Positions 1 through 13,161 of a stretch of 64,000 bases of DNA are shown here, piece by piece. The stretch covers positions 10,509,001 through 10,573,000 of the forward strand of contig CM032229.1 of the NCBI GenBank assembly GCA_019009955.1, given 5' to 3'. The notes beneath the pieces were generated by a model that saw only the letters and a list, made by a program, of their open reading frames with translations, had not been told where the DNA came from and ran no database searches. The position numbers and the translations under genes are program-made. Numbering within the stretch: the first letter of the stretch is position 1; the number at the start of each line of letters is the position of its first letter. This DNA comes from Riptortus pedestris. Lineage: Eukaryota; Arthropoda; Insecta; Hemiptera; Alydidae.

Positions 1-284
1 GTTGAATTTCAGAACATATAAATAACCACCAAAACTAGTAATAATTTTACTAGTTGTTTTATAACTGACTTCAAGTACCCTGAATAAAAATGAGTTGTTA
101 TCGCATTACACACATCACGATATTCTTTGATTTTAATAGTTTAATTATATTTAAGTTGAATAGTTTTATTATAGAATCAGGGAAGTACTAACCATTTATA
201 GTGAGCCCTTACTAACAATAAACTAACAAGTTCTCCAAGTAAATCTTCCTCTATTGGTCTTTCTATTAGTGTTTTATATTTTAG

Positions 285-374
285 ATTTCTGATGATGGTA
301 ACATTAAGCTGGTGAGTGCACCTAATTGGGGAAATGGATGGATTGGCCAAAATGGAGTTATCATTATTTTATGA
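285..374 (+). CDS. candidate terminal exon, possibly PSMD9-like (PDZ C-terminus)
   Basis: An AG acceptor after a T-rich run (283-284) opens a 29-codon frame that ends at TGA 372-374. The translation contains KLVSAPNWGNGWIGQNGV. The spacing of Trp, Gly, Gly and Asn, and the ten or so residues from there to the stop, resemble the C-terminus of the proteasome assembly chaperone PSMD9 (pattern L-x-P-x-x-W-x-G-x-G-x-L-G-x-N). The PSMD9 match is from memory of the family and is weak. A strong donor-like GTGAGT at 312 would make it a 27-nt internal exon instead. No upstream exon is in the window. Confidence 0.35.
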   Translation: MSDDGNIKLVSAPNWGNGWIGQNGVIIIL

Positions 375-554
375 TTAACTATATTTTTTAACATTTATAT
401 ATTAAATGAAATGTTATTTTATTTTTATAATGTTCTATCATAAATATTATAATGAATAATGCTGTTTATACAAAAGTTTTGGAGAAATATAAATGTTATG
501 CTCTACTTTAGAGTCTACTTTCATTTTATTTTCCTCTTTGCAGAATGAGTCGAT

Positions 555-681
555 GAAAGGTTCTTCAGCCATCCTGTTCCTCTTTGTTTTTGGCACTGCC
601 ATTCATGCTTACAATGTATTAGTTTTTTGTTTCCCACCGTTTTTGAGATATGTCTTAAGGTTAAGAGACTACTTTAGATGA
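555..681 (+). CDS. short ORF with signal-peptide-like N-terminus, hypothetical
   Basis: The ORF starts at an ATG just after a TTTGCAG acceptor-like site (around 543) and encodes 41 residues ending at TAG/ATG-rich sequence. The start MKGSSAILFLFVFGTAIHA reads like a secretory signal: a basic residue, a hydrophobic core, then Ala-x-Ala-type small residues. A weak donor (AAT/GTATTA) follows shortly after, so this could be a first coding exon rather than a whole gene. No family recognised. It may be chance in AT-rich DNA. Confidence 0.15.
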
Positions 682-1794
682 ATGCACAAAAAATAAATTA
701 TTTAAGGATGTTTTAGACTTAATATTCTTATGTTAAGAAATTTCCCTTTTTCTGGGAGGGAAGATTACCCACTGATAATTGTGATAAACCAATTTAAATA
801 ACTGATTGTTTTAAAACATGATTGTCAAAAATTATATTTTATATAAAAATTGCATTTTTACCTTCAATCTTTTAGAAAAGGTATTAAAAAAAAGTTCCAT
901 GGCTAAACATTAGCCCATTTTGTTATAGTAATTTTCTTAGTTATAATTTTAGGAATGTTAATCTATGCTGTTATTATTTTATTCCTTAAATTTCTAATTA
1001 GTCGACTATAACACTTTATTAAATAAATTAAAAACTTGAACCATTTTTTTGTTTTACTGTATTGCTTTCTTGGTGCATACAATTGGTTAACAAAACAATT
1101 TGTTGAGCTGACAAAATGGGTTAGTTTTTCCTTTGTAGCATAAGAGGTAATATGTTGAACTAGCGCTTTTGCCAGAAATGTGAGTACTTAAGGTTACGTA
1201 GTCGAGCTTTGGTTTTGTGATGATTGAGCCTCTTCTTTGGTCAGAACCATTCTGTATTGTTTTATGGAAGGAAATGTTTGAGAAATGCTAGTGGAACTCC
1301 CATCACTTGAAACTATCTAAAATCTTAAATCTTTTTTTCGTATTTATTTTTTTTTTTTAAAGCGTTTTTCTACATTTTGATAGTGATCACAAATTGAAAT
1401 TTGACTCTTGTGTTTAGATTGAAGGTCAGAGAATAAAACACATTTTCTCATTAAATGAGTTCATTACTCTACTACACTCTTAATATTAGCATAATTATTC
1501 CCTTGACAGAAAGTGCTCTTGGACAATTAGGTAAAGAAATTAAAAATTGTGATAGTTCTTCCGATGAGTCACTGTTGAGTGGTGTGAAACATGTAGAGTG
1601 AAGCAGTAATAAACTTATGTAATGAAAAAAAGTGTTATATTCTCTCAACTTTGACCTATATACATGAGCCAAAAATGTGTTTTTTTTTTTAATTTGTTTT
1701 TTTAGCATTTAAATACTAATGAAATAAACTAAAACATCATAAGAGTCATTGCTATAATTTTAAATTAGAATCTTTGAACTTTAACTCTTCTAAT

Positions 1795-2155
1795 GTCTAC
1801 CTATCCTACGCAGTAGATAACGAAAATTGCTTCAAAACTATGTAATCATCTAGAAGTCCAATTTTTGTTTGATCATTACGGAACTTGATGTTTAAGTGTT
1901 TTATACCAAACTAATGATCGGGTCTGTTAATTGCTGAAATCAGACAAGGAGAGATGAATTTTGAAAATTCATAGTATCTGAGTTATTATGAATCAAATAA
2001 AAAAAATTGTATATTACCAATCTTATTCCAAATTAAATTTACTATAAATGTTGTTCAATGCATTTTTCCTCTACCTTGAACATTAAACCAGATATTTACA
2101 TCTTTTAGTATTCAGTCTCAGTTAACCCCCACTCCTTCTCATTCACTTTGAGTAA
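1795..2155 (+). mobile_element. diverged Helentron-like (HINE) relic
   Basis: It matches the middle of the family found throughout the window: CCTATCCTACGCAGTAGATAACGAAAA, then TTTTTGTTTGATC, GCTGAAATCAGAC, AAATTAAATTTACTATAAATGTTGTT and CAGTTAACCCCCACTCCTTCTCAT, all in family order. The 5' terminus and the 3' hairpin are lost. Confidence 0.6.
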
Positions 2156-5100
2156 CTACTTGAATTCAGGTAACACGATTCGGGAGGGAAAACGTCCAGC
2201 TAACAACATGACAGACCCAAGTCCTTCATTTTTAAAAAATTGAATTCATATCGTGTAGATCTCTTCTAAAAAAGGCTTGACTTGCTGAGCCACGTCAAAT
2301 ATTGTTCTGATAAAATTGTTCCAATTGCATCCTTATTTCCTTTTTAGTGCAGTAGTTGGTCCTTACAGGAATATTTTTATAATTTCTACAGGGGCTTTAG
2401 GAAAGAAATTTCAGGCAGTGGTCACCCATTGCTTTATGCCCTATCAGGTTTGCATAATATAATCATTGTGCATTGGAAATGGTCTCCATCCTGGTAATGC
2501 TCCTATATTGTTCCTACAAATCTGAATCCCTGATCTGAGAACTGCCAACAGATTGAGTATCTAAATTGAAACTTGGGAATGCACTGATTATGCTTCAGGT
2601 TTGCTTACCCTATTTATCCTTTAAAGAAACGTTGCAGCTCTGAAGATTTGAATCTCAACTTCTACAATTTCTTTAACATTTGAATAAACAATTTTTGAAG
2701 GAGTAAGCCTATTATTGAACCTAGAGTATGCTGTCCTTCACTCATTTTATAACAATAGTTAAAAATTTGTACACACAGCTTATAATGTGATAAATCATAA
2801 AATTTAGGAATGAACTTAAAAGTGAAATATAAAGGCAACATTGTGCTAGACTATATCAGGAATCATGAGGATGTCCTGTTTTTTCTGCATTGCCCAGCAG
2901 CTCCTCAGAATTACTAAAATTTGCAGAAGATGTCATTACAGAATGAAAGAAAGAAAAAAAAATGTCAGTAGAAAGGCTAGAGTCATTCATATAGCTGAAA
3001 AGAAAAACAAACTTATTCCCACCCAAATGTGTTAGGCCTTCCACCAACCTTTCCTCCAAACTGTTCCTGTCTTTGAAATTTATCAGAAGTTTATGGAGAA
3101 GGTTTGAAAGGATGCAGAGAGCGTACCAGAGTGATTTTCAACTAGAATAATCGGACACAGATCACCTTTAGCAATTAATTATCTAGTTCCTTATTCATGG
3201 GGTGCCATTGTGCAATATTAGTATTAGGAGTGCTAAGACCGAATCTAGAGGCCACACACTCAATTTTAACGAGCAGTACAGTTACTAGGCTGTTACTCAG
3301 CATTGTGAATCAATTGAGTATCTACTTGAATAAAGAAGCACCGAATTGTGCGCATCAGAACTTTTTTTACTTTTTAAACTCAATAAAGCCTTCTTTAACA
3401 AAATAAGATAATAGAAGAAATAGATTAGGATTACTCTTTTTCGCTTGATAGAATGCTATTCCTGTGAATCCATTCTGTATTTTGATACAGTTGGCAATCT
3501 GGTCCTTATCCAACATTTTTCTGCCCTGCTGAATTTAGACTCACGATAATATATTATTTTATTTTATTACTCATAGGCTTCAAATTATGCTAATTATACA
3601 AATGATAACTTTCTTTAAATATATGTTTTTTTTTTAACGGAATGTTTTTTTTAAATATTATTTTGGCTTAAATTTCTAAAAGTAAACCATATTTAAAATG
3701 TGAATCTCTCATTTAAAAATTCTGTTATACTTAACTGTCAAAGGTTCCTTTTGTTGTCTTCAAAAGACAAATAAAACTAACATACATTGTTGTTAGAATT
3801 GTTCTGGCAAAAATCTCTCAGTCCTATGTATGATAACTGTATAATCGAATAATACTGAGGTATCTTCTTGAAAATAATGTAAAGATTGATTAATGGAATG
3901 GATTTGCATTCCTTATCATTCAGTAATATTTTATGTTCATTTTCTGTTTATAAGTTACAAAAGCGCATTTGAAATCTGCTGGTTATCTGCTCAGTAATTG
4001 TTTTGTTGACAATTTGTTGTCATCTTTTTCTGACAACTACACCAGAATTAGGATCGATCAGATTTCTCATTGACATTTTCTTCTTTCGACAGCTTCTTAG
4101 TCATGTTCCTCAAGCTGTAAACTGAAATGTGCTGGTGGAAGAACCAAAATATGTTCTGGTTCCTTGTGCTGCTCCTTCCATGTCTGTTTGGTTGGTTAGT
4201 CTAGTTTTGCTTTATAAGTAGACAATCACTTATTAGTCTACTAATTTCCATTATTCAGAAAGCCATCAACCTTAATCTTTAAGCTTTTAATTTATTGTTG
4301 TACTTTAAATAATCCCTTTATATTTTATAATATTTAGTTAAAATTAGTACTAGAAGCTATCAAGGTACTTGGAGGAGCTACAAAATGAGCAGTATTGCTT
4401 TAACATTCTGAAACTTGAAAAGCCTTAATAGTGATAATGAGAGTCTTTATTTTATAAGTGTGGCCCAGATCATATTTTGATTCTCCAGTCAGTAACTCTG
4501 TCAAAAACATAATTGTGATGGATTTGTTTGAGAAAGATGGCCAAAGAGCCATTGAAAATTTGCAGGGAAGAAAACATAGCAGATAGTCGGATGATTTCAA
4601 ATATGATATTCACTTTTTTAATTTTAATTCTTAAGTTCAAACATAATTGATATTAAAAGATATATTACTAACCGAATTAAAGTTTAAGCAGCTGATATAC
4701 TTTAAGCATTATCATTTCTTTCGCTTAACATTTCTTTTGCATCTAAGCATACCCAGAAACCTAGTATGTTTTAACACTTATTTTTTACAATTATTATACG
4801 TGTTAGTTCCTTTTACAAGTAAAGTGTTAGCATTAGAATTATTTGATGTAAGATAGAATTATACTTTATTTTACTTTAAACATAATGCTATATAGATAAT
4901 TTTTTAAACATGTGAGCCCAATATGCAATTGCTTATAAGTTATTTGAAATTTGTCGTATTCTTAGAAAAACTTTTATTTACTCTGGGTCCCTTGTGTATT
5001 TCCTGTGTATGCTGCCATATTTTCATACATTAATAAATTACTTCAAATAGGAATTTAAAGTTGTAACATACAATGAAAAATGGAGCTCAGGAGAAAAAAA

Positions 5101-7891
5101 AACTGTAGATATGGATCTAATAGTAAAAAGGACTTAAAAACTAATAAATAGAAAGTAATTTCAAAGTCAAGGGTTCGCAAATTTTAACTTCCCCTAATAT
5201 ATCTCTATATATTAAGAATTATAATTGTCAACTATATGAGTTTCCAATATGGATAATATTTTATTTTTCTTTAAATGTTAAATGTCACGGTTTAAAATTT
5301 ATTTCTCAATTTACATTCTATAAACCTCAGTTGGAATTGCCATAATATTATATTTTGATCTATTGAACATAATTCATCATCAGATGTATTGAAATGTATG
5401 GGAGTTGTAGAAGTCTAGTGGGTAAAGTTCTCATTGGTATACCAGTTTCGAGCTGTCCCATTATCAGGATTTCGAGTTAGGCCTCTATCTGTTTCCTCCA
5501 TGCCCACACAGCATTTTGAAGCAATTGTGAAGATAATCGAATAAAGAAGTATTGATCAATAGTCTGTAATGACATCACAATAATATGGGAAAAATACCAA
5601 GCTGACCTCTTCAGCGAGCGTTTTTCATTTCATTTTCATAAGTAATAAAGCATTGTTTTAACTATGTTTACAGTATTATCTTTTTGCTGAATTATACAGG
5701 TCGAATCAAAGGTAGAGTTATACCTTTGACTAGATCTTTAGGCACAAAAACTGTATTTGGTATTTAAGTAGAGACTACTGTAAGAAGGAATTTCCTATTT
5801 TCTGGTAAATTCACACATCAAGTGTTTGGAATCATCGCTTCAATAGAATACTTTTATTTTCTTACTGAATAAGTTTGAAATTGCACTTAATATGGATGTC
5901 TCTGTTCGGCGTGAGCTATGATGGAAATACATAAATTTATGGAGGTGCCCCATGCCATTTTATTGTCAGAATATGAGATAACTTCAACTTCTAGTCATAG
6001 TAAATATCTCTTTGAAATTGTTTTGAATTATATTTATTTTCAACTAAAGTAAAACTTGAGATGTGTGCCGTTGACCTGTGTATTTACCTCTTCTCTCTCT
6101 CAGCTTGTTGAGCTGTACCTTGAAGAAAATGGTCCTCTTTCATATTTTATATATAAACCTTGAACCTCAATCCATTTGCACCAAAGGGGAAGGCTCTCAT
6201 CACTCCGGTATCTTGAACAATGAATTCCACATTAATATTAAAGATAGCTTTTGAAATGGAATAGTACTTTATAATTAAGGCGCTGTGAAATTTTAAGACT
6301 TATAATATTTATGAACTTTTAAAAGAAGACTGGATTAGTTTAGAGTATAAATATGAGTTTCAGTTTTAGAACCTGTACTTGAAGTATTTTCTTTCATTAT
6401 CTTATTATTTACTTAGAAGATTTAAGTTTTATTTCCTTTTTCATAGGAGCTTATTTATTTTTAAGTTAGAAAACATGAATGTTAAACATTTAAAATAAAC
6501 TAAAGAAATGATCCTCTTTCTTTTATTTGTATTTATCTTTTATTTTATTGTTCCCTTAAAATGTTTATTAGCCTTATATTTTTGTTCTCAAATCAGATTA
6601 TTTTTTTTTTGTTGTTATATTTGTGTTATTTCCTTGTAAATAAAGTGATTTATGCTGCCAAATTGCTTCTTTATTTATATTAAAAGTGCTTAATGCCCAA
6701 GAAAATCAATTGGCATTCTGTTTGTGAGCCTTCTCCTAATCCTTCTTGCAAATATCCTATTTACTCATGCAGTACAATAGCAATAGCAAGCCTTCACCTG
6801 TTCGAGTGCTGAGAGTTTGGTAGACGCTATAGAGGTACCTAGTAATTATATTTGTGCTCGGTAAAGATATGCTCACCATTGATTACAAGTATTTTGAGAG
6901 TAGCTGAGCAGAGTATCTGGATTCCTTACTGGAGAACATGTAAATTAAAATGTTTGGTGAACGTCCCATGAAGGTCCAATGTCTGCCCTACAATGCAGGC
7001 ATGTCTTTCGTCCTGCTCTATTCCCCACCTGTCATACAATACAAAACATCTTGGCAGTTTGTCATGCTCTATTCAGTAAACATGCCTCACCAGTGTGATC
7101 CGTTTTTCATAATAGCACAGGTGATAACAATTTTGCCATTTAAATCCAGCAGTTTGGCTTATTTCTAACTAGTTCTAAGACCAAGAATACTCTAACTTTT
7201 TTTATTTACTTCCACATTTTTGTGATCTCTGTGACTATGCCTCTGAGCATGCTAAAATTGGAAAATTGGACTCCTCAATCTCCCCAGTCCATCTTGAGAT
7301 AGTCAGTTCCAGAATCTCACTAGATATAGTTGAATCTTTAAACACTGGTCGTGCAAGAAAACTGGAAGAGGACTTTACTTGTTGTGCTTTGATATCTGTT
7401 GTAGCAATGAACTGCTTTGACTAGTTCGTTTTTGTATTTCTTTGCCCTATTTCTGTAAAGTTTGAACAAAAGTGGCCTTATTGCCCTCTAAAAGGCCAGA
7501 GGAAAAAAAAGGAAGTCTCTGATATCTGTTTCTGGTTGCTGAAGAGAAATGATCTTAGTTGGACATTGTAATTTTGGAAAAGGGATTTTTGAAATGGACT
7601 GGATAACTGGAATGCGAGTAGGATAAGGTAAGTTGCAGATCCAGATGAATATTGGTGAGTAGAACTGCTGGTAGTGACAGATAGAACTGAGGTAGGATCA
7701 AAACAATGCTCCTAATCAGATTTAAAATCAATACCATCCTACTCATTTTGGAGTCTGAATATCAAGACAAAGGTTGACTAGTTACTATGACCCAGGGGTT
7801 GACAGCTGGATTGTAGAGGGGCTAAAAATGGCAGAACTGCATCAATTCCAAAACTTTGAATTTGAATCTCAAAATTACAAATGAGTATCAG

Positions 7892-8107
7892 GGGCTCAGG
7901 TTAACTATGTGAGTTATGTCATTGGTCTTGGTATACTTAGAGTTGTGAGTTCGGTTGTCACCTTAGCAATAGAAATTTATTTAGTGATGAAGTCGTAAAA
8001 TATAATCCTTAATCCCACCTTGGCTTGCAAATGATGGTAACCTTTAGGTAATCTATCCCAATCAGTTTTAGTACTTCAAACTGGGCGTTAATAAATAAAT
8101 AAAAAAA
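7892..8107 (+). mobile_element. tRNA-derived SINE, copy 1
   Basis: The head GGCTCAGGTTA..GTGAGTT and a box-B-like GAGTTCGGTTGTCACC are followed by the shared body (TTATTTAGTGATGAAGTCG, AATCCTTAATCCCACC, GATGGTAACC, ATCCCAATCAG) and an ATAAATAAATAAAA tail. It is diverged from the better copy at 14,686. Confidence 0.75.
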
Positions 8108-11100
8108 CTGAATATCATCTAAAAGGCTGAGTCAATCTTCAAATGTGATGTAGATTAGCTTATTCATACCCTGAGGCTGGTTATAGATATTTCAACAATA
8201 AACATCAATTAGTTGCTGCAAAGTATTATTTTTCATTTTATTTTATCAATGAGAAATGCTGGCTACAACTTGACAAGACATGGTTGATATCCTTTAAAGA
8301 GCCCATCGTCTTTTACAAAGACCCTTACAGTTGTTGCTAATGACCCCATGCTACAATAAGTCATTAGGAAGCTCTCTCTAAGTAATCTTCAAAAATAACA
8401 AAATTTGAATTTTTAACTTCAAAATGAAGATGTTTAGCATTATCCTGTCCCTCCCCTAAAGTAAATAAGTTTTTTTATTATTTTTTTTTATTTTTATATT
8501 ATTTAGAGAATCTCATATTTTGTTTAAAACATATAATTGCCGCATCTATGAAGTCAGTAAACAACACTAGTGCCAGGTAGGTCAAGACTCTTTCTCACTA
8601 ACAACTCTGTAGATGTAACAATTTTATAACTGTGACTATATGCTCCAAAAGAAAAGCTGAGGGAGGCGTGAAACATGCATAAATAAACTTAAGAAATATG
8701 AGTATTATTTATTTGTCTGTCATTTTATCAATTTGAGTCTATATTACATGCTTGATCCTTTAATCGATGTGAGCCTGCCCGTTTGGTGGCCACTGTTTGG
8801 AGTACTTTTTTCCCCTTCAAATTTACTCAAATGTTTAGGACAGGTAGCTTGACCCTACCAAAAGTTTTCCATAACCAATTTTTGATCTTGATTGTGAGAC
8901 CGGCAGGGGTGGCATTAGTAACTTTTATTAATGTTTTTTTCCCCATCAAAATTATGTTTTGTATGATATACGTCAAAACATGGGACAACACATAAGGTAG
9001 TGTCAATAGTATTTAGTCTGTGAGCTTTTAATCATTTTTCTTACAGACACCTCCAGCAATTTCCCCCTTCATGATAACTAAACTAAAAATAGGTGCAGCG
9101 TAAATTGGCAGTTATAGAAAGGGTTGGTGGATTTTGCTCTATAGGAACTGGAAACCAAGGAATATATTAAGGAAAAGCACACATATGCACTTTAGTGTCA
9201 CCAGAAAATATTATACATATAAGAAAGCCCTAGTTGCCTGGCTCCTTTATGAGCTAGTATCAGTTAAAGGGTAAAATCACCTAAATCACAATTTAAATAA
9301 ATCTGTCTTTTGCCTTAAGATTGATATCGTCATTCATCCCTTATTGTTAGCCTTGACGTGACTGCTGAGGTGGTAAGGTTGAATCTTTTTATAAACGTAT
9401 ATTACTCCTGAAGAGGTGCCATAGAGGATGCAAAACATGCAGAGGGAAATAAATCATTGGAGATAGTTCACGTGTTTTTCATCTATTGACCTTCGGCCAT
9501 TTCTCCTTCCACATACGTCTTAATTCATGGAATAACAAAAATATTGTTTTGACTCAAAAACTAAGATTCCTTTATTGATGTTGGAGCACTGATCGTGGAA
9601 ACTCATAACTCTTAAATATATGAAGAAGCAGGCAAAATTTCACCCAAGTTTTATCATTACCAAACTCTATATATTTTGTAAACCCCTACTTCTCCTCAAT
9701 TGATTTTTACTTTCAAGTACCTCAGTCACTAAACGCCTCAAGTCCTACTAACATTTTAATTCCTGTTTACATAGGTGTCTTACTGCAGGGAAAATAGGGA
9801 GTAGTTAGTGAAATGAGACTATCAGCAAATCTCAATTTAATTTATGCAGCAGCTGTATCATTGACCTAAATATATTCAGTCCAGAACTCCTCCATACAGC
9901 ATTGTTTGGGTATAGCTATGGTCACACAATATTTGTATAATATCACCCCTTACTAGGAACCCTTTAGAGGGAAAATGAAATTTCTAAAATAATGGGGGGA
10001 TATTTATTGATGGCTATAAGATTATTAGGTAGACAGGTATGTATAATGCTTATACATATCCAGGTCATTACAGATTTTAATAGCTGCTTCTATATAGGAG
10101 AAGCTGTGCAGATATCGATGAGGGGAAGGGGGGATTAAATGAGAGTTGTGATAAATAGAGAGCCCTTCACAAACTCTTCTTAAGGAATGTAAATTTGTAA
10201 ACATCTCTGTTATTATGTGCAAGCCAAAAAATGTTATATACACAATCTGGTGCCATACCTTTTCTCTAATTCGAAAATTAATTCTTATTATTATTATTTT
10301 TCATTTTCATCCTTCAGTAAATTTCCTCTCCTACTCTTCTGACTTTCTCATTAAGCTATTCTATTTTCTAAATGTTTCATAGCTTCAATTTTAAGCTAAA
10401 ATTAAAAGTTTTGTTTACTTAGGGTGTGAAAAACAATATATTCTCTGGATACTTTTCTTTCAAATATATTTGAAGGAGGTGGATCTATTTTGTTTTGCCT
10501 TCGGCCAGCAGATATAAATAAAGAAGGCAAAATACAGACTATTTGGGAAAGAACATTTTATTAGGGAAAAAGTAATTATTTACATAAAATAATAATCTTT
10601 ATATTTGAAAGTCATGTTAAAAAAATGTATATAGTGTTGCTTTGTAAAATGTAAATCAATTATCAGTCAACCTTTAAGTGTGAGCCTGGTCAGACTGTAC
10701 ACTTAGCATTACGTGTTGAATTATTCTCATACTGAATTTATAAAGTAGATTGACAGAAAGAGTATAAATATTTGTTACAACAATTACCTTAATTAACATT
10801 AGTTGTACTTGGTGGATTTAAGTTGTCTTTAGTACAATTAAAACTAGGTATATAGAATTGATGCATGTTTGTTATTAAGACCTAAGGAAAAAATACATTG
10901 CCAGCGAAATAAATGCCTAGTTGGGCAACATTTAATTCCTATACAAGAGGTAATATTACATTTTATTTAGTTGCATATTTACTGGGCTTTGAGATTGGAC
11001 TTCAATTAGTTCCTAGATGCCCTCTAAGTATTATGAAGCAATTGAGTAACTACTTGAATAAAGGAGAAATTTTATGTATTTTATAATAGCACTATATGAC

Positions 11101-12156
11101 ATGATTTGCAACCACTTGACCTCCCTCAGAAGCCGTATAGCCAGCCAGGAGGATCTTCATGTGCTCTCGAAATATTTTTCAAACCAAAGTTTTTCTTTTT
11201 TTATTTCTTTAGTTAGTTTTTCCTCCCTTTTTTTGTTTTATGTCTTTAAGAAGAAAAAAGCATATAATTGTTATGGGGAAGGTTTGTTCTCAGAAAACAA
11301 GATAAAAAAGAAATCCATATCGAAGGAAATCAACCATATGTAGAGGATCATAGGCATAGTACATATTTGTTTACGTTTTAGTCTGGCTATGTTTGTTATG
11401 TATTAGGTTTGGTAAAACAGAAGGGTGCTTTATGTCTGAGTGCAGGTAAACTTTTTTCCAAAAGTGCAGGTTGTTTTTTACAAATATGGGTATTACATGG
11501 CTTTAAATATGGAACTATGTCTCTTTTTCTCCTGGTATTCATGTGTGCATCTCCATCTGTTGGTGTTCCCCTTTAAGTAGTTTCTGTGGTCTGAATATTG
11601 TATCTGAGCTAGTATTGAGCTGTTTGTTGATAATGTCTCCATTTTGTTGATAATGTCAATCCCTATGTTCTTAAACTATATCCAGTCTATATTCTTTTGT
11701 TTGCCTGTATAAGAGCTTCATACTTTCATATTTGTAGAGTGTGTCATGTTAGTATTCAGTATGTGTTCAGTGTATCATATTTTAAGTGGCCTTCCAAATT
11801 GTCTTTGCTATGTAAATGCTGTTTTTTCTTCTAGTGACATGAAAATAATAGTCACCAGGGCTTAAATCTTATTTTCTTCGCTTCTCTGTTAAATCTTATC
11901 CTTGCTGAACTAGTTCCTCCTCATAAGAATGACAATTCCTTTGGTTGGCAACACTGCATTTATTTCATAGGGCTTCATAACATATTCCGAGTTTTCATCA
12001 GGCTAAAAACAACTTGTATCCAGGAAGTAAGAAGAACATAATAATGACTTAGTTAGTATATTTCTCTATTAAGCCAGAGTTGGCATAGGATTTGTATATT
12101 ATTTCTGTTTATTTATCCAGCAGTATAAACATGAGTTTTCTCTTGAATTGTTATTA

Positions 12157-12372
12157 TTTTTTAATGTCCATCTTGTGGTACTGAGGCTAATTGGGGCAGG
12201 TTATCTACAGGTTACCACCATTTTCTAGCCAGGGTAGCCCAGTATATTTTATTTACTGAGTTTTTCACTAAATAAATGCATGTTGCCGATACAGGCATCA
12301 AACCCACCATTCTAGGCTTAATAAGTGTATTAAGGTGAATGTGCATTTACTCACATGACTAACCTCAGCTCT
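12157..12372 (-). mobile_element. tRNA-derived SINE, copy 2 (minus)
   Basis: It reads in reverse from a TAATGTCCA tail junction through GGCTAATTGGGGCAGGTTATC, GGTTACCACC and the 'cactaaataaat' segment to the tRNA-like head ending CATGACTAACCTCAG. The box B region is mutated. It is the oldest-looking of the readable copies. Confidence 0.7.
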
Positions 12373-13062
12373 TCACTAGAATTAAATTGGCGTGCCTAGT
12401 ATTAGGAAGGTTATCTATCCATGTCACTTTTAACTAGCTGTAGACTGATGTAACTTAGAATATAATTGAATGATCCATTTTGGATTAGTATTAAAACTTG
12501 ATAGTTGTTGAGTGCCATTTATTTCCCTTTAGTACTTTAACCTGTAGAACTAAGTTTAATTTGGCATTGCTAGCTGGAGTCTAGAATTAGGAGATGCCTG
12601 TATCTAATTTTAGGAAAATATATTGTACATATTTAGAAGCTTGCTCTACTAGTTTTGAGTTGTAATAAATAATTTGAAGTTCTTTATAATAAATCTGAAA
12701 TTGAAGGTGGTTAAGTTGAAATACATGTCCTGAGATTGAAGGCAGTTAAGGTATACGGTGAGCCAATTATCTATTCTAAAAATGTCTTGGGAAACTTCAG
12801 AGTTGTTGCTTGCTATTTTGCTTTGTGTGACAGGAAATTGGAGTGTCACTAGTTCTGGTTTTAGAGAGAGCATTTTTTTTTGTTAGCCCGTCAGTAGTAA
12901 ACTAGGAGCTTTCCCGTTTATTTTGGTTTTGGATATAAATTTGTGGCTTTGGAAAATTATTATTTATAATTTATTTATTTATTTATTTTTTTCATTTAAA
13001 ACCTTTTTTTTTTCTTTCCTTTTTTATTTTAAAACTACCCTTTTTCTTTATTTTTTTTTTAG

Positions 13063-13161
13063 TCGGGGAATGCTGAGCATATGAAAATAATTGCAGATAT
13101 GGGTATCAGCATAACTCATTTGGATGATGGAAGAATACAGTTACTTCATACATTTTCAAAG
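13063..13161 (+). CDS. EDEM3: EDEM3 exon a (post-GH47 linker)
   Basis: A long polypyrimidine run plus AG (13061-13062) gives a strong acceptor. Phase 0 at both ends, 33 codons, starting SGNAEHMKIIADMG and ending LLHTFSK before GTACAC. It aligns with the 'EHL-I-MGV-L--L-DGR-QL' block of known EDEM3. The frame stays open past the donor to a stop at 13261, so retention would truncate the protein. Confidence 0.88.

Larger units (their letters stand above)
682..13062. other. 12 kb AT-rich intergenic or intronic DNA without recognised exons
   Basis: I looked for GH47 (EDEM catalytic) motifs and other coding signatures on both strands and recognised none. The short ORFs here (for example 2856-3059 minus, 6950-7168 plus) have no family resemblance. 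Identified content is two tRNA-type SINEs (7892-8107 and 12157-12372), one diverged Helentron-like relic (1795-2155), and a short motif CAATTGAGTA-n-CTACTTGAA at 3311 and 11040 that returns inverted near 14,370. The rest shows nothing I can name. Confidence 0.5.

Noticed and set aside
2856..3059. Minus ORF MEERLVEGLTHLGGNKF...
   Set aside because: Reads somewhat protein-like, but no family, no splice context and no neighbouring exons were seen.
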